Assembly (NCBI RefSeq): GCF_934307085.1
Contig: NZ_CAKRCF010000046.1
Location: 1-22,620, forward strand
DNA: 22,620 bases
Source of the DNA: an uncultured Anaerobutyricum sp.
GTDB taxonomy: Bacteria; Bacillota; Clostridia; Lachnospirales; Lachnospiraceae
Reading direction: 5' to 3'
Shown in pieces: positions 22,490 to 22,620 of the stretch. Numbering within the stretch: position 1 is the stretch's first letter; each line of letters starts with the position of its first letter. The notes under the pieces are model-generated. The model saw only the letters and a list, made by a program, of their open reading frames with translations, was not told the origin of the DNA and made no database searches. The translations under genes and the position numbers were made by a program.

Positions 22490-22620
22490 GTTTGCCAGAG
22501 CGTGTTTGAAAAATGCTTTCTACAAGATGTACGTTACAATTTGTGGGAGATTTTGTCTGAATGAGGGCGGCGTAGCGGGCTACGTCAACTGAATGAAGGC
22601 AAAATATACCGCAAATTGGG
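22490..22620. repeat. REP-like imperfect palindromic element after prs (cut by the window edge)
   Basis: GTTTGCCAGAGCG follows the prs stop within a few bases, then AGAGCGTGTTTGAAAAAT, the family also seen after the CBS gene. Further right, CAATTTGTGG (22539 onward) pairs with CCGCAAATTG near the right end, ATTTTGTC with GGCAAAAT, and GCGTAGC with GCTACGTC at the tip. The element therefore folds into one long hairpin. No coding frame is present. Confidence 0.65.

Overview
The window looks like chromosome of a low-to-moderate GC anaerobic Firmicute of class Clostridia, most likely Lachnospiraceae. The reasons are strong AGGAGG-type ribosome binding sites, the glgC-glgD-spoVG order, the pth-mfd-prsA order, an Amt-PII fusion, a DUF3783 protein, and a DnaD / DnaC-like loader / long PRPP synthetase operon. 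No phage, IS or CRISPR array is visible. The sequence is mostly housekeeping, but the gaps between genes are rich in foldback structures.

Layout. Positions 1-1505 (minus) hold the ammonium transporter-PII fusion, whose C-terminus is cut by the window edge. Positions 1845-4828 (minus) hold an rRNA cytosine-C5 methyltransferase, a two-CBS protein and a degenerate Nudix protein. Positions 5246-5638 (plus) hold a DUF3783 protein. From about 5640 to 6555 lies a gene-poor stretch. It carries large inverted repeats and, at 5958-6364, a compact locus with all parts of a type I toxin-antitoxin module: a 32-residue hydrophobic peptide, a structured leader, two terminators and a convergent antisense RNA promoter.

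Positions 6556-13383 (minus) form a probable operon: a teichoic-acid-type glycerophosphotransferase fused in frame to peptidyl-tRNA hydrolase (Pth), then Mfd, then a PrsA/SurA-like foldase lipoprotein. Positions 13692-16428 (minus) are glgC-glgD-spoVG, combining glycogen synthesis with the RNA/DNA-binding regulator SpoVG. The coding strand switches at about 16.4-16.8 kb. On the plus strand follow murC (peptidoglycan synthesis), a 600-base gap with at least nine same-direction DnaA boxes, then dnaD and the dnaC/dnaI-like helicase loader gene (replication restart and initiation) and a divergent prs (PRPP synthesis).

The three most interesting signals are the type I toxin-antitoxin-like locus at 5958-6364, the DnaA-box cluster at 18344-18600 upstream of the helicase-loading genes, and a family of foldback elements that begin at or just after stop codons (after the DUF3783, prsA-like and murC genes; a different family follows the CBS and prs genes). 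Secondary points are the glycerophosphotransferase-Pth fusion with an internal ribosome binding site, the catalytically degenerate Nudix box and the hairpin leader of amt.
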